NCBI RefSeq assembly: GCF_013141715.1
Contig: NZ_WHOA01000197.1
Span: 1 to 64,000 of the forward strand
Direction: 5' to 3'
DNA length: 64,000 bases
DNA from: Paenibacillus phytorum
GTDB taxonomy: Bacteria; Bacillota; Bacilli; Paenibacillales; NBRC-103111
Shown: one piece after another, positions 1-8,664 of the stretch
Numbering within the stretch: position 1 is the first letter of the stretch
Layout of the letters: each line of letters starts with the position of its first letter
The notes under the pieces: model-generated
The model's input: the letters and a program-made list of their open reading frames with translations, nothing else
The model's database searches: none
Told to the model about the DNA's origin: nothing
Made by a program: the position numbers and the translations under genes

Positions 1-160
1 GTTCAATTTAGGTGTAGAAACGGGCCAACTGATGGTCTTATGCCTATTACTGCCCCTCTTGTTTTGGTTGCGAAGGTTCCCGTGGTATCGTAAAATGATG
101 ATTTCAACGTCTTGCCTTATTTTTGTTCTGGCATTTTATTGGTTGATTGAAAGATTGTAA
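1..160 (+). CDS. HupE/UreJ-like membrane protein, C-terminal end only
   Basis: The 3' end of a gene that starts before the window; the reading frame begins at base 2 and stops with TAA at 158-160. The visible 52 residues contain FNLGVETGQL, a motif typical of the last part of HupE/UreJ-2 membrane proteins, then two hydrophobic stretches separated by a basic segment (RRFPWYRK). Family members are small polytopic proteins linked to nickel/cobalt handling or of unknown role. Function here is inferred from the motif alone. A hairpin terminator follows 26 bases after the stop. Confidence 0.65.
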   Translation, partial: FNLGVETGQLMVLCLLLPLLFWLRRFPWYRKMMISTSCLIFVLAFYWLIERL

Positions 161-185
161 TTAGGCCATTAATTGATCAACACGA

Positions 186-216
186 GAGTTAGCGGTATTT
201 ATGCTAGCTCTTTTTT
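186..216 (+). terminator. Rho-independent terminator after the HupE-like gene
   Basis: The arms GAGTTAGC (186-193) and GCTAGCTC (203-210) pair with one G-U, and are followed by six T (211-216). The position just after the HupE-like stop codon fits transcription termination of that gene. Confidence 0.8.
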
Positions 217-481
217 ATTATTGCAATCAGGGTGATTTTTTGTATCAGAACTACGACTCTGCAACATTCGGTTGGAAAACGCGGATTAGCTTGCTTAAAG
301 TTGTACAAAGTGCAACTTTACACAGATAAGTATGCGAATGTTTCAGCATAACGTCACTTGGGCGTAGATTGTTTATAAATACTCTCACCTAAGAACGGCG
401 TAAGCCGTATTCTATTCTCGCTCCAGCATATTTAGTCAATCAGTCGAACTAAAACCAGTGATCTGAAAACAACTTTTATGA
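217..481. other. Intergenic stretch, no gene seen
   Basis: No convincing reading frame. It contains a small perfect hairpin, ACGGC-GTAA-GCCGT (395-408), with a GNRA-type loop on the plus strand. No T-run follows on the minus strand, so it is at best a weak terminator for the P450 gene that ends at 482. Confidence 0.4.
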
Positions 482-1609
482 TTACCGCAAAATAATAGGC
501 ATCTGTTTGACTCCAAACATCATCCAACTGTCGATCCTCTCCAACACATGGGAGCGATCAAGGTGGAACTCAGGGAATCGAGTAAGCAGCGTTTGAATAG
601 CAATTTTACTTTCCAAACGAGCTAATTGCGCTCCTAAGCAGAAGTGAATTCCGTGACCAAAAGCAAGATGGGGATTAGGATTCCGGTGAATATCGAAGAT
701 GTCCGGATGCTCGAATATGTCTTCGTCATGGTTGGCCGAGCCAATCCAGATGTTGACCATTTGTCCGGGAGTTAGTGTTTGCCCGCGTAGAACTGTGGTC
801 TTTTTTACCGTTCGAATCATCGTTTGAACAGGTGAACAATAACGAAGAACTTCCTCAAGAGCCTGTGGAACCAAGGAGCGATCCGCCAAAAGCTGCTCTT
901 TTACATCTGCATGGCTATCGATGAGGAGCAGTGCCGAGGAAATGAGGTTCGTTGTGGTTTCATTTCCTGCTACAAGGAGCAAGATACAGAAGCCGATCAC
1001 TTCCAGATCGCTTAATTGTTCGCCATCTGCCTTCGCGCGGACTAGACGACTAATCAGATCATCCTGCGGTTCAAGCCGTCTCTGATCCGCTATAGCGGTA
1101 AAATAGACACTCATCTCTTGTTGGCATTGATAATATCGCTCGGAGTTGTTTCCGACCAGCGCATCCGACCATGCTTTGAAACGCTCTCGATCATCCTGAG
1201 GAATACCTAGCATTTCGGCAATGACGATAATCGGTAACGGACTTGCAAAATCATGAAGCCCATCCATCTTACCGCTTGCTTCCATTTGGTCACACAACGC
1301 ATTCGCTATCGCCTCAATCTTTGGCGTCAGTCCTTCGATTACCCGAGGTACAAAAGCTTGAGAAACAAGCATCCGCAATTGCCGGTGTTTAGGCGGATCT
1401 TGTCTTAGAACACTCGCCTCAATCGGATCTTTCGTCGTTTCGACACCTTGCGAAGAAAAATGCTCATGATCGGAAAAAATCGTTTTGACGTCTTCGTATT
1501 TAAAAACGTCCCAGGAATCGGTCTCCTTTTTAAACGATACGGGGGAGGAGGCACGTATTTCTTTAAAATAAGACAAAGGTATCAATTCATTAGCCGTTCT
1601 CCAATCCAT
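482..1609 (-). CDS. Cytochrome P450
   Basis: A soluble bacterial class I-type P450 of 375 residues, slightly short compared with the usual ~400. Visible motifs are the oxygen-binding I-helix AGNETT (about 214-219), the K-helix ExxR (E253-R256) and the heme loop FGHGIHFCLG (317-326) with the proximal cysteine at 324. The substrate cannot be read from sequence; overall it resembles the CYP107/CYP109-type enzymes of Bacillales that hydroxylate fatty acids, steroids or secondary metabolites. It needs separate redox partners, and none are encoded nearby. It lies just downstream of a TetR regulator on the same strand. A perfect 14-bp palindrome sits 35 bases before its start codon, so repression by that regulator is likely. 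Confidence 0.93.
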   Translation of the reverse strand: MDWRTANELIPLSYFKEIRASSPVSFKKETDSWDVFKYEDVKTIFSDHEHFSSQGVETTKDPIEASVLRQDPPKHRQLRMLVSQAFVPRVIEGLTPKIEAIANALCDQMEASGKMDGLHDFASPLPIIVIAEMLGIPQDDRERFKAWSDALVGNNSERYYQCQQEMSVYFTAIADQRRLEPQDDLISRLVRAKADGEQLSDLEVIGFCILLLVAGNETTTNLISSALLLIDSHADVKEQLLADRSLVPQALEEVLRYCSPVQTMIRTVKKTTVLRGQTLTPGQMVNIWIGSANHDEDIFEHPDIFDIHRNPNPHLAFGHGIHFCLGAQLARLESKIAIQTLLTRFPEFHLDRSHVLERIDSWMMFGVKQMPIILR

Positions 1610-1644
1610 ATGTTACACCATCGCTTCCATCTTATTTTATTTGA

Positions 1645-1658
1645 ACTGACTAGTCAGT
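1645..1658. promoter_or_regulatory. Palindromic operator before the P450 gene
   Basis: ACTGACTAGTCAGT is a perfect 14-bp palindrome between the TetR gene and the P450 start. A near copy lies before the TetR gene itself (2292-2305). TetR-family dimers bind such sites, so both genes are probably controlled by the adjacent TetR protein. Confidence 0.7.
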
Positions 1659-1682
1659 ATAGCAACTAGAAAAAAATGGCGG

Positions 1683-2261
1683 TTACTCACCGCTAGTCAA
1701 AAACAAACCTGAAGTAATGATCGTATAAAAGAATTGTTCAATATGATCACGAGTCAATTCATTGTTATTGTTCAAAAAATAATTACTTGCGCTGTCGAGC
1801 ATCCCAACGATCCCCGCCGCGGCCAAATTGCAGTTAACATCGCGAAGCACGCCTTCTTGCTTTCCTTCTTCCAAGACTTCGGCAAGAAAATGAATGTAAT
1901 CAATCCTTAGTTTCTTCAGTTCTTCCAGCACTTCCAGATCGATACCGTTGGATAGTTCATTGAAAACGATGTGCGCTAAACTGCTTGATTCCAAAAACAG
2001 ATCGAGATTGTGCCTGATGATCCTTTTGATTTGTTCTTCCAAAGTAAGATTGGCTTTAAGATCGGCCTGAACTTTATCAATAATCTCCTGAAAACCATCC
2101 TTAACAAGCGTCTTAAACAATTGGGCTTTACCTGGAAAGTGATAGTAAAGCGTTCCTTTGGCGACATTTGCTCTCAAAGCAATTTCATCCATACTTGCCC
2201 GATGGTAACCGTTTTCTGAAAATACTTCAACTGCTGTTTGGATAATTTTCTCTTTACTCAA
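1683..2261 (-). CDS. TetR/AcrR-family transcriptional regulator
   Basis: A one-component repressor of about 192 residues. The N-terminal HTH is clear (IIQTAVEVFSENGYHRASMD, then ANVAKGTLYYHF), followed by a helical ligand domain. The frame can be opened at a TTG at 2285, but a TTG at 2261 is preceded by AAAGGCGG at good spacing and is preferred. It is transcribed toward the P450 gene 73 bases downstream. The palindromes at 1645-1658 and 2292-2305 suggest that it represses both itself and the P450, with release by an unknown small molecule, possibly the P450 substrate. The regulatory link is inferred. Confidence 0.92.
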   Translation of the reverse strand: MSKEKIIQTAVEVFSENGYHRASMDEIALRANVAKGTLYYHFPGKAQLFKTLVKDGFQEIIDKVQADLKANLTLEEQIKRIIRHNLDLFLESSSLAHIVFNELSNGIDLEVLEELKKLRIDYIHFLAEVLEEGKQEGVLRDVNCNLAAAGIVGMLDSASNYFLNNNNELTRDHIEQFFYTIITSGLFLTSGE

Positions 2262-2291
2262 CGAGATCCGCCTTTCGATATTCAAGATAAA

Positions 2292-2305
2292 ACTGACTGG
2301 TCAGT
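2292..2305. promoter_or_regulatory. Palindromic operator before the TetR gene
   Basis: ACTGACTGGTCAGT differs from the site at 1645-1658 by a single central base. It lies 31 bases before the preferred TetR start, in the promoter region, as expected for autorepression. Confidence 0.65.
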
Positions 2306-2381
2306 ACAACAGAAGTGTAACATATTGGAAAAAGAGATGTCAACTTAGAACGCGAGGAGATTTTACTCTCAAAATGAAATG

Positions 2382-2428
2382 AAAAAAAACCTCCCGGAAT
2401 GAACAAGTGTTCAAATCCATGGGAGGTT
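2382..2428 (-). terminator. Terminator of the GH15 gene
   Basis: On the minus strand AACCTCCC (2421-2428) pairs with GGGAGGTT (2388-2395), with an inner stem GAACA/TGTTC (2401-2412). A run of T follows, read from the A-tract at 2382-2389. It sits directly after the stop of the GH15 gene. Confidence 0.85.
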
Positions 2429-2446
2429 GAAATACGATAAAGCTCC

Positions 2447-4417
2447 TTACTTGGTAAGCTGTTTATATTTGTTCAAATACTTCACGACAGTCAGCACATA
2501 AGTGGCGTGCGACCAAGTGAGTGGAGCAACGGATACCGGTTCACCTGTGAAAGGGTCTAATTGTTCTGATAGAACGCCGCTTTCCATTGCATGTTTGACA
2601 ACCCATTCAAGTGTTTGACGCGGTGCTTCGAGATCCGCCAGTGACTTGGCGTACTCGATTTCCCATTCGGCAATCCACAATGTACATATGATCCAAGGGT
2701 TACCTGGCACGTTCTCAATATCCGTAGAGCGTTGGAAGTAATAGTCGTGATGATAACGAGCGGAACCTCCGACTTCGGTTTTGATCATGAGTCCAGCCTT
2801 GTTGGCTTTCATCGTGCTCACCACACGATCATCATCAGCAGGCAGAACGCCGAATTCAAAGATGCCGTAAACGGAGCTTTCGAGCGTCATATCCTTCACC
2901 CATTCGCCATCTTCCATGTACAAGCCGCGAACGAATCGTTGTTCTCCCTCATCCCATAGATGCTTAAGGATACCGGATTTGATTTTCTCCGCTGTATGCT
3001 TGTAACGATTGCTTCGCTCTTCATCCCCGAACAGGTTGCTGAAGTTGGAAGCGGCAATAAGTCCGCCATAAACCGCTGAAGCTGTAAACGTAAATATACC
3101 GTAACGTTCTTCCCACAGATCATAACTTGGCTTCGGCAAGTTCAATTCCTGATCAATGTAAGTGGACATGAACCTGGCCGCTCTGCGAATGAGATTGCGA
3201 TAGAGGGATTGGGCGAATTCAAGGCTTCCATTTTTCTGGAAATCCTGCCAAAGGGCATATAACACAAGGGCAGTCTCATCTTCTTGGATAGGAAGCTGTA
3301 CCCGTCCGGAATGAATGTATGGATGCCAACTGGAGCCTACGGTGCCGTCCGGATTGTATTTATGATGCAAGTAACCTTCGGGTGACAGCACGTTCGCACA
3401 GAAGTTAAAGAAAGGAATAATCATACCTTGGTAGCCAGCCATGGACATGGAATAAGCAATTAAAGCACCGTCTCGAGGCCACATATAACTGTAATGATCG
3501 CGGTTGCTTTGCATAATATCGGAATCGTTCGCAGCGATGATCGCACCGTTTACATCCGTTTGGGTCCTGACTAGCAGTAGACTTTGTTTGAAAAGTCGTT
3601 GGACTTCGAGCGGCAGATCGCCGTAATCGCGTTCAATTTTGTTTGCCCATCTTTGCCAGTACACGGTTACGCGGTCAAGGAGTTTTCCGGGGTGGCTGTC
3701 TTTGACATAGGCATCGAGCTTCTTGACTTCCTCCAGCGTTTTGCCTGCACCCATCCAATAATAGAGCGTTTGGTTGGCGTTCGGTGGTACGAAGAGTCGA
3801 AAAGAAATGGTACTATCGACAGAGCCTTGAGCAATGGCATTGCCCATCAAATGCCCATCTTCCGCGTCGCGCCAAGTTCCCTCGGCATTATAAAACCTTT
3901 TGACACCTGTAGAGTATTGATAAATGCCTTCGGTTCCTGTACTGCCGTTAAACATAAAATATCTGTCTTTCTTATAATGGAATACCGTATTATTCGCTGG
4001 ATAGTAAGCGGCTGTATCCCCAACTTCTGTCTCATTAATGAGCAAGTCTTGATTGAAGAACATCCGTACTTCGCTAACGGTACTTTTGTGATTCGTAAGT
4101 TGGATACGTTTGAGGTATATATCCTCGCGCTGATGAACCCCGTCATTCATGAGCAGAGTGACACCAAGACCGGGATGTGTAGCTGTCACTTCGGTGACGA
4201 GCGAATCCTCGACGTAGGCAAGTTTAAATTGCCATTCAGGGGCATTCAGCCATGCGAAGGAACCATCCACCCATATACCAACACGGCATTGATAACCGCC
4301 AATATGATTAAGCTGGCCTACGAAAGGATAATACAGATCTCGCATGTAGGAATGCTGATCGAGGTTAATAAGAAATTTTCCGTTTCCGATGACCAGATGT
4401 CTAGGCAATAAAATCAC
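2447..4417 (-). CDS. GH15 glucoamylase-like glucan hydrolase
   Basis: A 656-residue protein of the glycoside hydrolase family 15 type, expected to release glucose from the non-reducing ends of alpha-1,4/1,6-glucans or related oligosaccharides. There is an N-terminal beta-sandwich (about 1-260), then an (alpha/alpha)6 barrel carrying YMWPRDG (311-317), QEDETALVLYAL (379-389) and DLWEER (433-438) with the probable general acid. Near the C-terminus SEQLDP (about 617-622) carries the probable general base. There is no signal peptide, so it should act in the cytoplasm. The start is GTG; a TTG four codons in has a better-spaced GGGGAAG. It ends the minus-strand glucan cluster and could degrade the polymer made by the upstream GH57::GT4 enzymes. 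Confidence 0.9.
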   Translation of the reverse strand: MILLPRHLVIGNGKFLINLDQHSYMRDLYYPFVGQLNHIGGYQCRVGIWVDGSFAWLNAPEWQFKLAYVEDSLVTEVTATHPGLGVTLLMNDGVHQREDIYLKRIQLTNHKSTVSEVRMFFNQDLLINETEVGDTAAYYPANNTVFHYKKDRYFMFNGSTGTEGIYQYSTGVKRFYNAEGTWRDAEDGHLMGNAIAQGSVDSTISFRLFVPPNANQTLYYWMGAGKTLEEVKKLDAYVKDSHPGKLLDRVTVYWQRWANKIERDYGDLPLEVQRLFKQSLLLVRTQTDVNGAIIAANDSDIMQSNRDHYSYMWPRDGALIAYSMSMAGYQGMIIPFFNFCANVLSPEGYLHHKYNPDGTVGSSWHPYIHSGRVQLPIQEDETALVLYALWQDFQKNGSLEFAQSLYRNLIRRAARFMSTYIDQELNLPKPSYDLWEERYGIFTFTASAVYGGLIAASNFSNLFGDEERSNRYKHTAEKIKSGILKHLWDEGEQRFVRGLYMEDGEWVKDMTLESSVYGIFEFGVLPADDDRVVSTMKANKAGLMIKTEVGGSARYHHDYYFQRSTDIENVPGNPWIICTLWIAEWEIEYAKSLADLEAPRQTLEWVVKHAMESGVLSEQLDPFTGEPVSVAPLTWSHATYVLTVVKYLNKYKQLTK

Positions 4418-4630
4418 TTCCCCACTCGTTTGTTTGATCGCGCGATTCAGAACCCGTCCTTGAGGTATCCAGCTTGGGATATCGCGTCCTCGATTCGCTA
4501 GTGACTAGGACATAGTTAGCACAGGGCTTGCCAATAGGTTACCTAATTATTACCAAGGAATCAATGATTGTTTGAAAAAAATCTGAAAATTCCCACTGGT
4601 CACGCTTACAAACTGGCATAGTTATCCATA

Positions 4631-7600
4631 TTATTTTATTATTTCCTTCTGGTTGGGGAATATACCTGACCTCTGTGGGTGAAGGAGAATCAATTTTTCG
4701 TAAGTTTCTGTTGTCAACGTGCTGATTTGGTCCCAATGAAAGATCTCGCTGACTTTGCTCAAAGCGGCCGCAGCGAGTTCGGTTGCGTCGTCAGGCTTTT
4801 CAAAAAAATGGGCAATCTGAAAAGCGAGTGCGTTTGCATCCCCCGGGAGCACTTTGCAGCCGTTAATGCCATGATCGACAATCTCAGCAAGACCTCCTGT
4901 ATCCGATACGATGAGTGGTGTACCGTTTGCCATTGCTTCCAAGGCTACTAGACCAAATGGCTCATAGAGGCTTGGAATTACACAAAGCTCCGCGGAAAGC
5001 AAAAGCTGACTTTTGTCGGTCTCATCTAAGAATCCTGTAAAGCTGACACGGTCACCTAACGGAGCGGCCAATCTCTCTAATCCCTCAAGTTCTGGTCCTA
5101 TACCCGCGATAATCAGCTTAGCTTCAGGGTAACGTTTGAGCACGAGCCGCATTGCAGCTATGAGGATATGCACGCCCTTTTCATAAACAAGCCTCCCGAG
5201 GAAAGCAATAATTCGATTCTGTTTATCACCGCTAAAAAGAGCATTAGATAGAAGCGGATTAACATTTTCAAGGGAAGCAGCAGCTGCGCGAAAAGGAATA
5301 ACACCATTAGGTATATGTGTAATTTTATGGATAGGTACATGAAATAGGCGAATGACTTCTTCCTGCATATAAAGGCTGCAGACAACGAGCTGATCGGCTT
5401 CGTCGGCTAACTTATTTTCTAAGGCATGTATTCGTTGTTGCACCGGGGTATCCAGCTTCCCTTGATTTCGACCATACTCAGTGGCATGGATCGTTGCAAG
5501 GAGCGGGAGCTGGAGCGCATTTTTGGATTCTTTGGCTGCATAAAAGACAAGCCAATCATGAGCATGAATGATATCAAATTGCATGCCTTGCAATGTTAAG
5601 CGATGGATGGCATCGGTGAAAGCCATATTCATTTGGAATACCCAATCCAGGAAGTGAATGGCTCCAGTGGACTGGAGAACCTCTACACGATGAATATGCA
5701 CCCCATTAGACCGCTCATAGGGAAGACAATCGGGAGCAAGACACGTAACGACATGAACTTCATGACCGAATGCAGCAAGATGCTTAGATAAGTCGCAAAC
5801 AGCTCTGGCGAGACCACCGATGACACGCGGCGGATATTCCCATGCGAGCATAAGAATACGAAGAGGTGAGGACTTGGCATTGGATGAGAATTTTAATGAA
5901 GTACTATCTAAAGAGCTACTCAAAGAGCTATTCAAAGAGCTATTCAAAGAGCTGTTCAAACTTATTGAAGGGTTAGTTTGGAAAAGACGGTAGTGGAGCT
6001 CCGGTAGAAAGGGGGATCTCCGTTCTAAGGAAATCACGAATTCGGATAGCTCTTTGTCTGAAGCTGCTGTTTCTAGCCCGTTAAGTAATTTATGAAAATG
6101 CGATAAATGCGTTTCTATACGGTTAGCCGCATAGGTGGTTACCGTTTCCGCATCTAAGATGAATGTCCAGTCGCTGCTTTGCGCGAGCAAAAGCTCTCTC
6201 GCGGCTTGATTCAGTGCACGCTGCTGCATCTTCGTGAGCAGCTCGGGGTTCGGGTGCTTTTGCGCAGCAAGCACCATACGATCCTCCGCCGCGTGCAGCA
6301 GCGGATGTACCCACTGGCTGCGCGGCTGCAGCCAGACCTCGGCGTAGCCGCCTCGGCCCCAGCTCGACACAGGAAGCGCAGCTTCCGTGGTTGGCGCATG
6401 GGCGGCGGCGTAGCCGCCTAACGTAGTCGTGTCCACGACTACGCCCTCCAGGCTGCGCGCGGCAGCGAGCCCGCGCAGCACAGCCTCAAGCCACTGGTGG
6501 CCTTCGTACCACCAGTGCCCGAACAGCTCGGCATCGTATGGACATACGATGACCGGCGGTTCCGCCGGCCGCGCTTCGCGGTCGCCGGCGGCCATAGCCA
6601 CCGCCTCGCGCTCCTCAGCGAGGCGGCGAAGCTGCGCCACCCGGCTGGCGACGAAATGCTCAGCATCCTGCTGAGCTTTCTGAGCGGCCCGCGCCGGGTG
6701 GTAGGGCGCTTTAACGTCACCTGCGGCTGCGCCGGTGACGCTGTAGTACTTGAAGCCCGTATGTATGCGTGCGCCGTCCGGCAGCACATAGGGCTTCAAG
6801 TACTCCCACTCGGCCCCGCCGTCTTGGCCGAGGTCGTAGCCGATATCGCGATAATACTCGCGATAATTGGCATCGCTCGGGTACCCGACTTCGGCGCTCC
6901 ATACTTGAGCGCCGGCTTCGAGGTCCCGAGCAAAGGCGCACGCGCCGCTCTGTGTACGCAGCGGCGTCCCCGCTGCGCCCTTCGCTTTCGCCGCGTCCTC
7001 CTGTGGCGTCATCACAGCCTGCGCGTGCGCATGAGCGTCCACTACGAAGTAGCGAAGGCCAAGTGCCTGCAGGTGGGGCTCCAGCGCAGGCGTATAGCCG
7101 CACTCCGGCAGCCAAATGCCAGCCGGAGCGGACCCAAAATGCCGCCGGAATTCCGTTACGGCGGCTTCGAGCTGCGCGCGCAGCGCGGCGTCGTTCTTGA
7201 CTAGCGGCAAGAAGGCATGCGTCGCGGCGCACGTTATTAATTCTAAGCAGCCCGTGCTTCTTAGGCTGCGGAACTTACCAATCAGATCGCCCCGAAGGCG
7301 ATCGTACAAAGCCTTAAGCCGATGATACTGGTCGGCATAGAGCTTCGCCGTAGGACCGAAGTCGGCATGACCCCACAGACGAATAACTTCTCGCTGAGCC
7401 AGTTCACACAGCGATGTCAGATGCCTGCGAAGCCTCTTCTTTAAACGTGAATCCTCGAGCATGGCAAGCAGCGTCGGGGACAAAGACAAAGTGAGATGGA
7501 AAGGCACTTCATCTTCAAGAAGCCGCTCCATCATTTCGATCAAAGGAAGATAGCTATCGACAACGGCTTCGAAGAACCATCGCTCTTCTAGGGTGATGTC

Positions 7601-7705
7601 CTCCTCCTCATGTCGAACATAGGGGATATGGGCATGCAAAAGCAAGGCAACGAATCCTTGTACATTAGAGGTGGTGCTCTCGTTGGCGTTTGTGTTTGTG
7701 CTCAA
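4631..7705 (-). CDS. GH57 branching enzyme fused to GT4 glucan synthase (copy 1)
   Basis: A 1024-residue fusion. Residues ~15-570 are a GH57/DUF1957 module as in 1,4-alpha-glucan branching enzymes: LHAHIPYVRH near the N-terminus, WLPECGY with the probable nucleophile E201, and PYDAELFGHWWYEG with the probable acid D391. Residues ~614-1024 are a GT4 glycosyltransferase: AWEYPPRVIGGLA, HIPNGVI and the EPFGLVALE nucleotide-sugar motif. A Ser/Asn-rich linker (~583-612) built from four 12-bp DNA repeats joins them. One polypeptide could thus extend and branch an alpha-glucan; this is inferred. The start overlaps the stop of the DUF4912 gene by 4 bases, so the two are translationally coupled. Bases ~6180-7230, inside the GH57 part, are far more GC-rich than the rest. 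A paralogue lies at 11427-14261. Confidence 0.9.
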   Translation of the reverse strand: MSTNTNANESTTSNVQGFVALLLHAHIPYVRHEEEDITLEERWFFEAVVDSYLPLIEMMERLLEDEVPFHLTLSLSPTLLAMLEDSRLKKRLRRHLTSLCELAQREVIRLWGHADFGPTAKLYADQYHRLKALYDRLRGDLIGKFRSLRSTGCLELITCAATHAFLPLVKNDAALRAQLEAAVTEFRRHFGSAPAGIWLPECGYTPALEPHLQALGLRYFVVDAHAHAQAVMTPQEDAAKAKGAAGTPLRTQSGACAFARDLEAGAQVWSAEVGYPSDANYREYYRDIGYDLGQDGGAEWEYLKPYVLPDGARIHTGFKYYSVTGAAAGDVKAPYHPARAAQKAQQDAEHFVASRVAQLRRLAEEREAVAMAAGDREARPAEPPVIVCPYDAELFGHWWYEGHQWLEAVLRGLAAARSLEGVVVDTTTLGGYAAAHAPTTEAALPVSSWGRGGYAEVWLQPRSQWVHPLLHAAEDRMVLAAQKHPNPELLTKMQQRALNQAARELLLAQSSDWTFILDAETVTTYAANRIETHLSHFHKLLNGLETAASDKELSEFVISLERRSPFLPELHYRLFQTNPSISLNSSLNSSLNSSLSSSLDSTSLKFSSNAKSSPLRILMLAWEYPPRVIGGLARAVCDLSKHLAAFGHEVHVVTCLAPDCLPYERSNGVHIHRVEVLQSTGAIHFLDWVFQMNMAFTDAIHRLTLQGMQFDIIHAHDWLVFYAAKESKNALQLPLLATIHATEYGRNQGKLDTPVQQRIHALENKLADEADQLVVCSLYMQEEVIRLFHVPIHKITHIPNGVIPFRAAAASLENVNPLLSNALFSGDKQNRIIAFLGRLVYEKGVHILIAAMRLVLKRYPEAKLIIAGIGPELEGLERLAAPLGDRVSFTGFLDETDKSQLLLSAELCVIPSLYEPFGLVALEAMANGTPLIVSDTGGLAEIVDHGINGCKVLPGDANALAFQIAHFFEKPDDATELAAAALSKVSEIFHWDQISTLTTETYEKLILLHPQRSGIFPNQKEIIK
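5910..5957. repeat. Four 12-bp tandem repeats in the GH57::GT4 linker
   Basis: Four units close to AAAGAGCTATTC run head to tail inside the gene. Being a multiple of three, they encode repeated Asn/Ser-Ser-Leu units in the interdomain linker. Changes in copy number would alter linker length without breaking the frame. Confidence 0.85.
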
Positions 7706-8259
7706 TCAGTATCGCCTCCAGATTCCGTATCTGCTGAGTATGCGGTCTTCGGTGAATACACCGAATAGGCTGAGAAATGCTCATTAGCTTCAGGCGTCAT
7801 TAGCTGAAAGGAAACGGCAATAGGCCGGTATGTTACTAGTTGATCATTCGTTATTTGCTGAGAAGGAAAATCTTGATTCGTATCTATAGGGGGAGTCTGA
7901 ATCGTATTGGAACGCAGAAGCGGGAGAAACTGCCCCTGTTCATTCACAATGCCAAGATCCGCGAAGTAACTTTGGCCTGGGTGAAACCCGCTCAGAAAGC
8001 ATGATTCTCCTTGGGGGAGATGAAGTTCTGAGATGCTGTCAGCTTGGTGGCTATCTTTAGCTAGATCGGTTACATGATAAAATCGCAATGTAGGCTGGAG
8101 CGCCTGCCAGTCTGTATCGAAATGTTCCTGTACCATGTTCTTTTTTCTGCCAGAGAGCTGCCAGTAGGCAAACAGAACAGTCGGGGACTGGATAAGCAAG
8201 TGAAGTGTATCCCGATCCATAGGATCAACAGAGAGAGCTTGGATAGGTATCGGTCTCAC
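7702..8259 (-). CDS. DUF4912-domain protein (copy 1)
   Basis: A 185-residue protein with a DUF4912-type core (LHLLIQSPTVLFAYWQLSG, later GQSYFADLGIVNEQGQFLPL and LRSNTIQTPP). The family has no established enzymatic role. The aromatic-rich beta pattern is compatible with a small binding domain, which is a guess. It opens the cassette with the GH57::GT4 gene, whose start overlaps its stop by 4 bases, and the same pairing recurs at 14271-14777. Together these suggest that it works with the glucan enzyme, perhaps as an accessory or glycan-binding partner. The start codon is GTG with a weak ribosome binding site. The C-terminal tail is Ser/Thr/Tyr-rich. Confidence 0.8.
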   Translation of the reverse strand: MRPIPIQALSVDPMDRDTLHLLIQSPTVLFAYWQLSGRKKNMVQEHFDTDWQALQPTLRFYHVTDLAKDSHQADSISELHLPQGESCFLSGFHPGQSYFADLGIVNEQGQFLPLLRSNTIQTPPIDTNQDFPSQQITNDQLVTYRPIAVSFQLMTPEANEHFSAYSVYSPKTAYSADTESGGDTD

Positions 8260-8334
8260 CTTTTCTCAGGGTAGTTATGGAAAATAAGCTGCAAGGATCT
8301 TGAGCAACATTGTAGCATATGCACCATACAAACG

Positions 8335-8366
8335 AAAAATCTCCACCTTATCTAAAAGGGGGAGAT
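8335..8366 (-). terminator. Terminator of the small KTSC-like gene
   Basis: The 11-bp arms at 8339-8349 and 8356-8366 (ATCTCC.CCTT type, one mismatch) enclose a 6-base loop. On the minus strand the hairpin runs into TTTTT (8335-8339). It ends the 8380-8598 gene and separates it from the DUF4912 gene. Confidence 0.8.
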
Positions 8367-8379
8367 CACATGTATATCC

Positions 8380-8598
8380 TTACTTGGTTGGATTTTGCCC
8401 TTCCATGTACCGGTTTTCCGTAAGTCTCATTAAGGAATCGTACCGATTCACCGAAGAAAATATCAAAAGGTATTCATCCTGTTTGACATTGGTATAAGAT
8501 GCTTTGAAACCGGTATGATATTGCACGGTCATGCTGGAGGATTGATCGTCATACTGCACAAAAGCGATCTGTCTAGAAACGCTTGGAATCATATTCAC
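8380..8598 (-). CDS. Small KTSC-like protein
   Basis: A short protein of about 72 residues. The pattern IAFVQYDDQSSSMTVQYHTG, then ASYTNVKQDEY, resembles the KTSC domain (small proteins often encoded near RNA- or nucleotide-related genes, function unclear). GTG at 8598 is preferred because GGGGAG lies six bases upstream; an upstream GTG at 8634 lacks a ribosome binding site. It lies between the nucleotidyltransferase gene and the first DUF4912 gene, and has its own terminator. A link to glucan metabolism rests on position only. Confidence 0.6.
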   Translation of the reverse strand: MNMIPSVSRQIAFVQYDDQSSSMTVQYHTGFKASYTNVKQDEYLLIFSSVNRYDSLMRLTENRYMEGQNPTK

Positions 8599-8664
8599 GC
8601 CGCTCTCCCCTTCATCGTAGACTTCGGAAACCACGTATCGGATCCATCTATACTATATTTATGC

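Noticed and set aside
1448..1669. Small plus-strand frame over the start of the P450 gene
   Set aside because: Antisense to the P450 N-terminus, with no domain and covering the operator.
3584..4411. A 275-codon open frame opposite the GH15 gene
   Set aside because: It is fully antisense to a well-supported enzyme gene and has no recognisable protein features or fitting ribosome binding site.
6429..7232. Several long open frames on both strands within the GH57 part of copy 1
   Set aside because: They are by-products of the GC-rich patch; the translations are Arg/Ser/Ala-rich without domains, while the GH57 frame is continuous.
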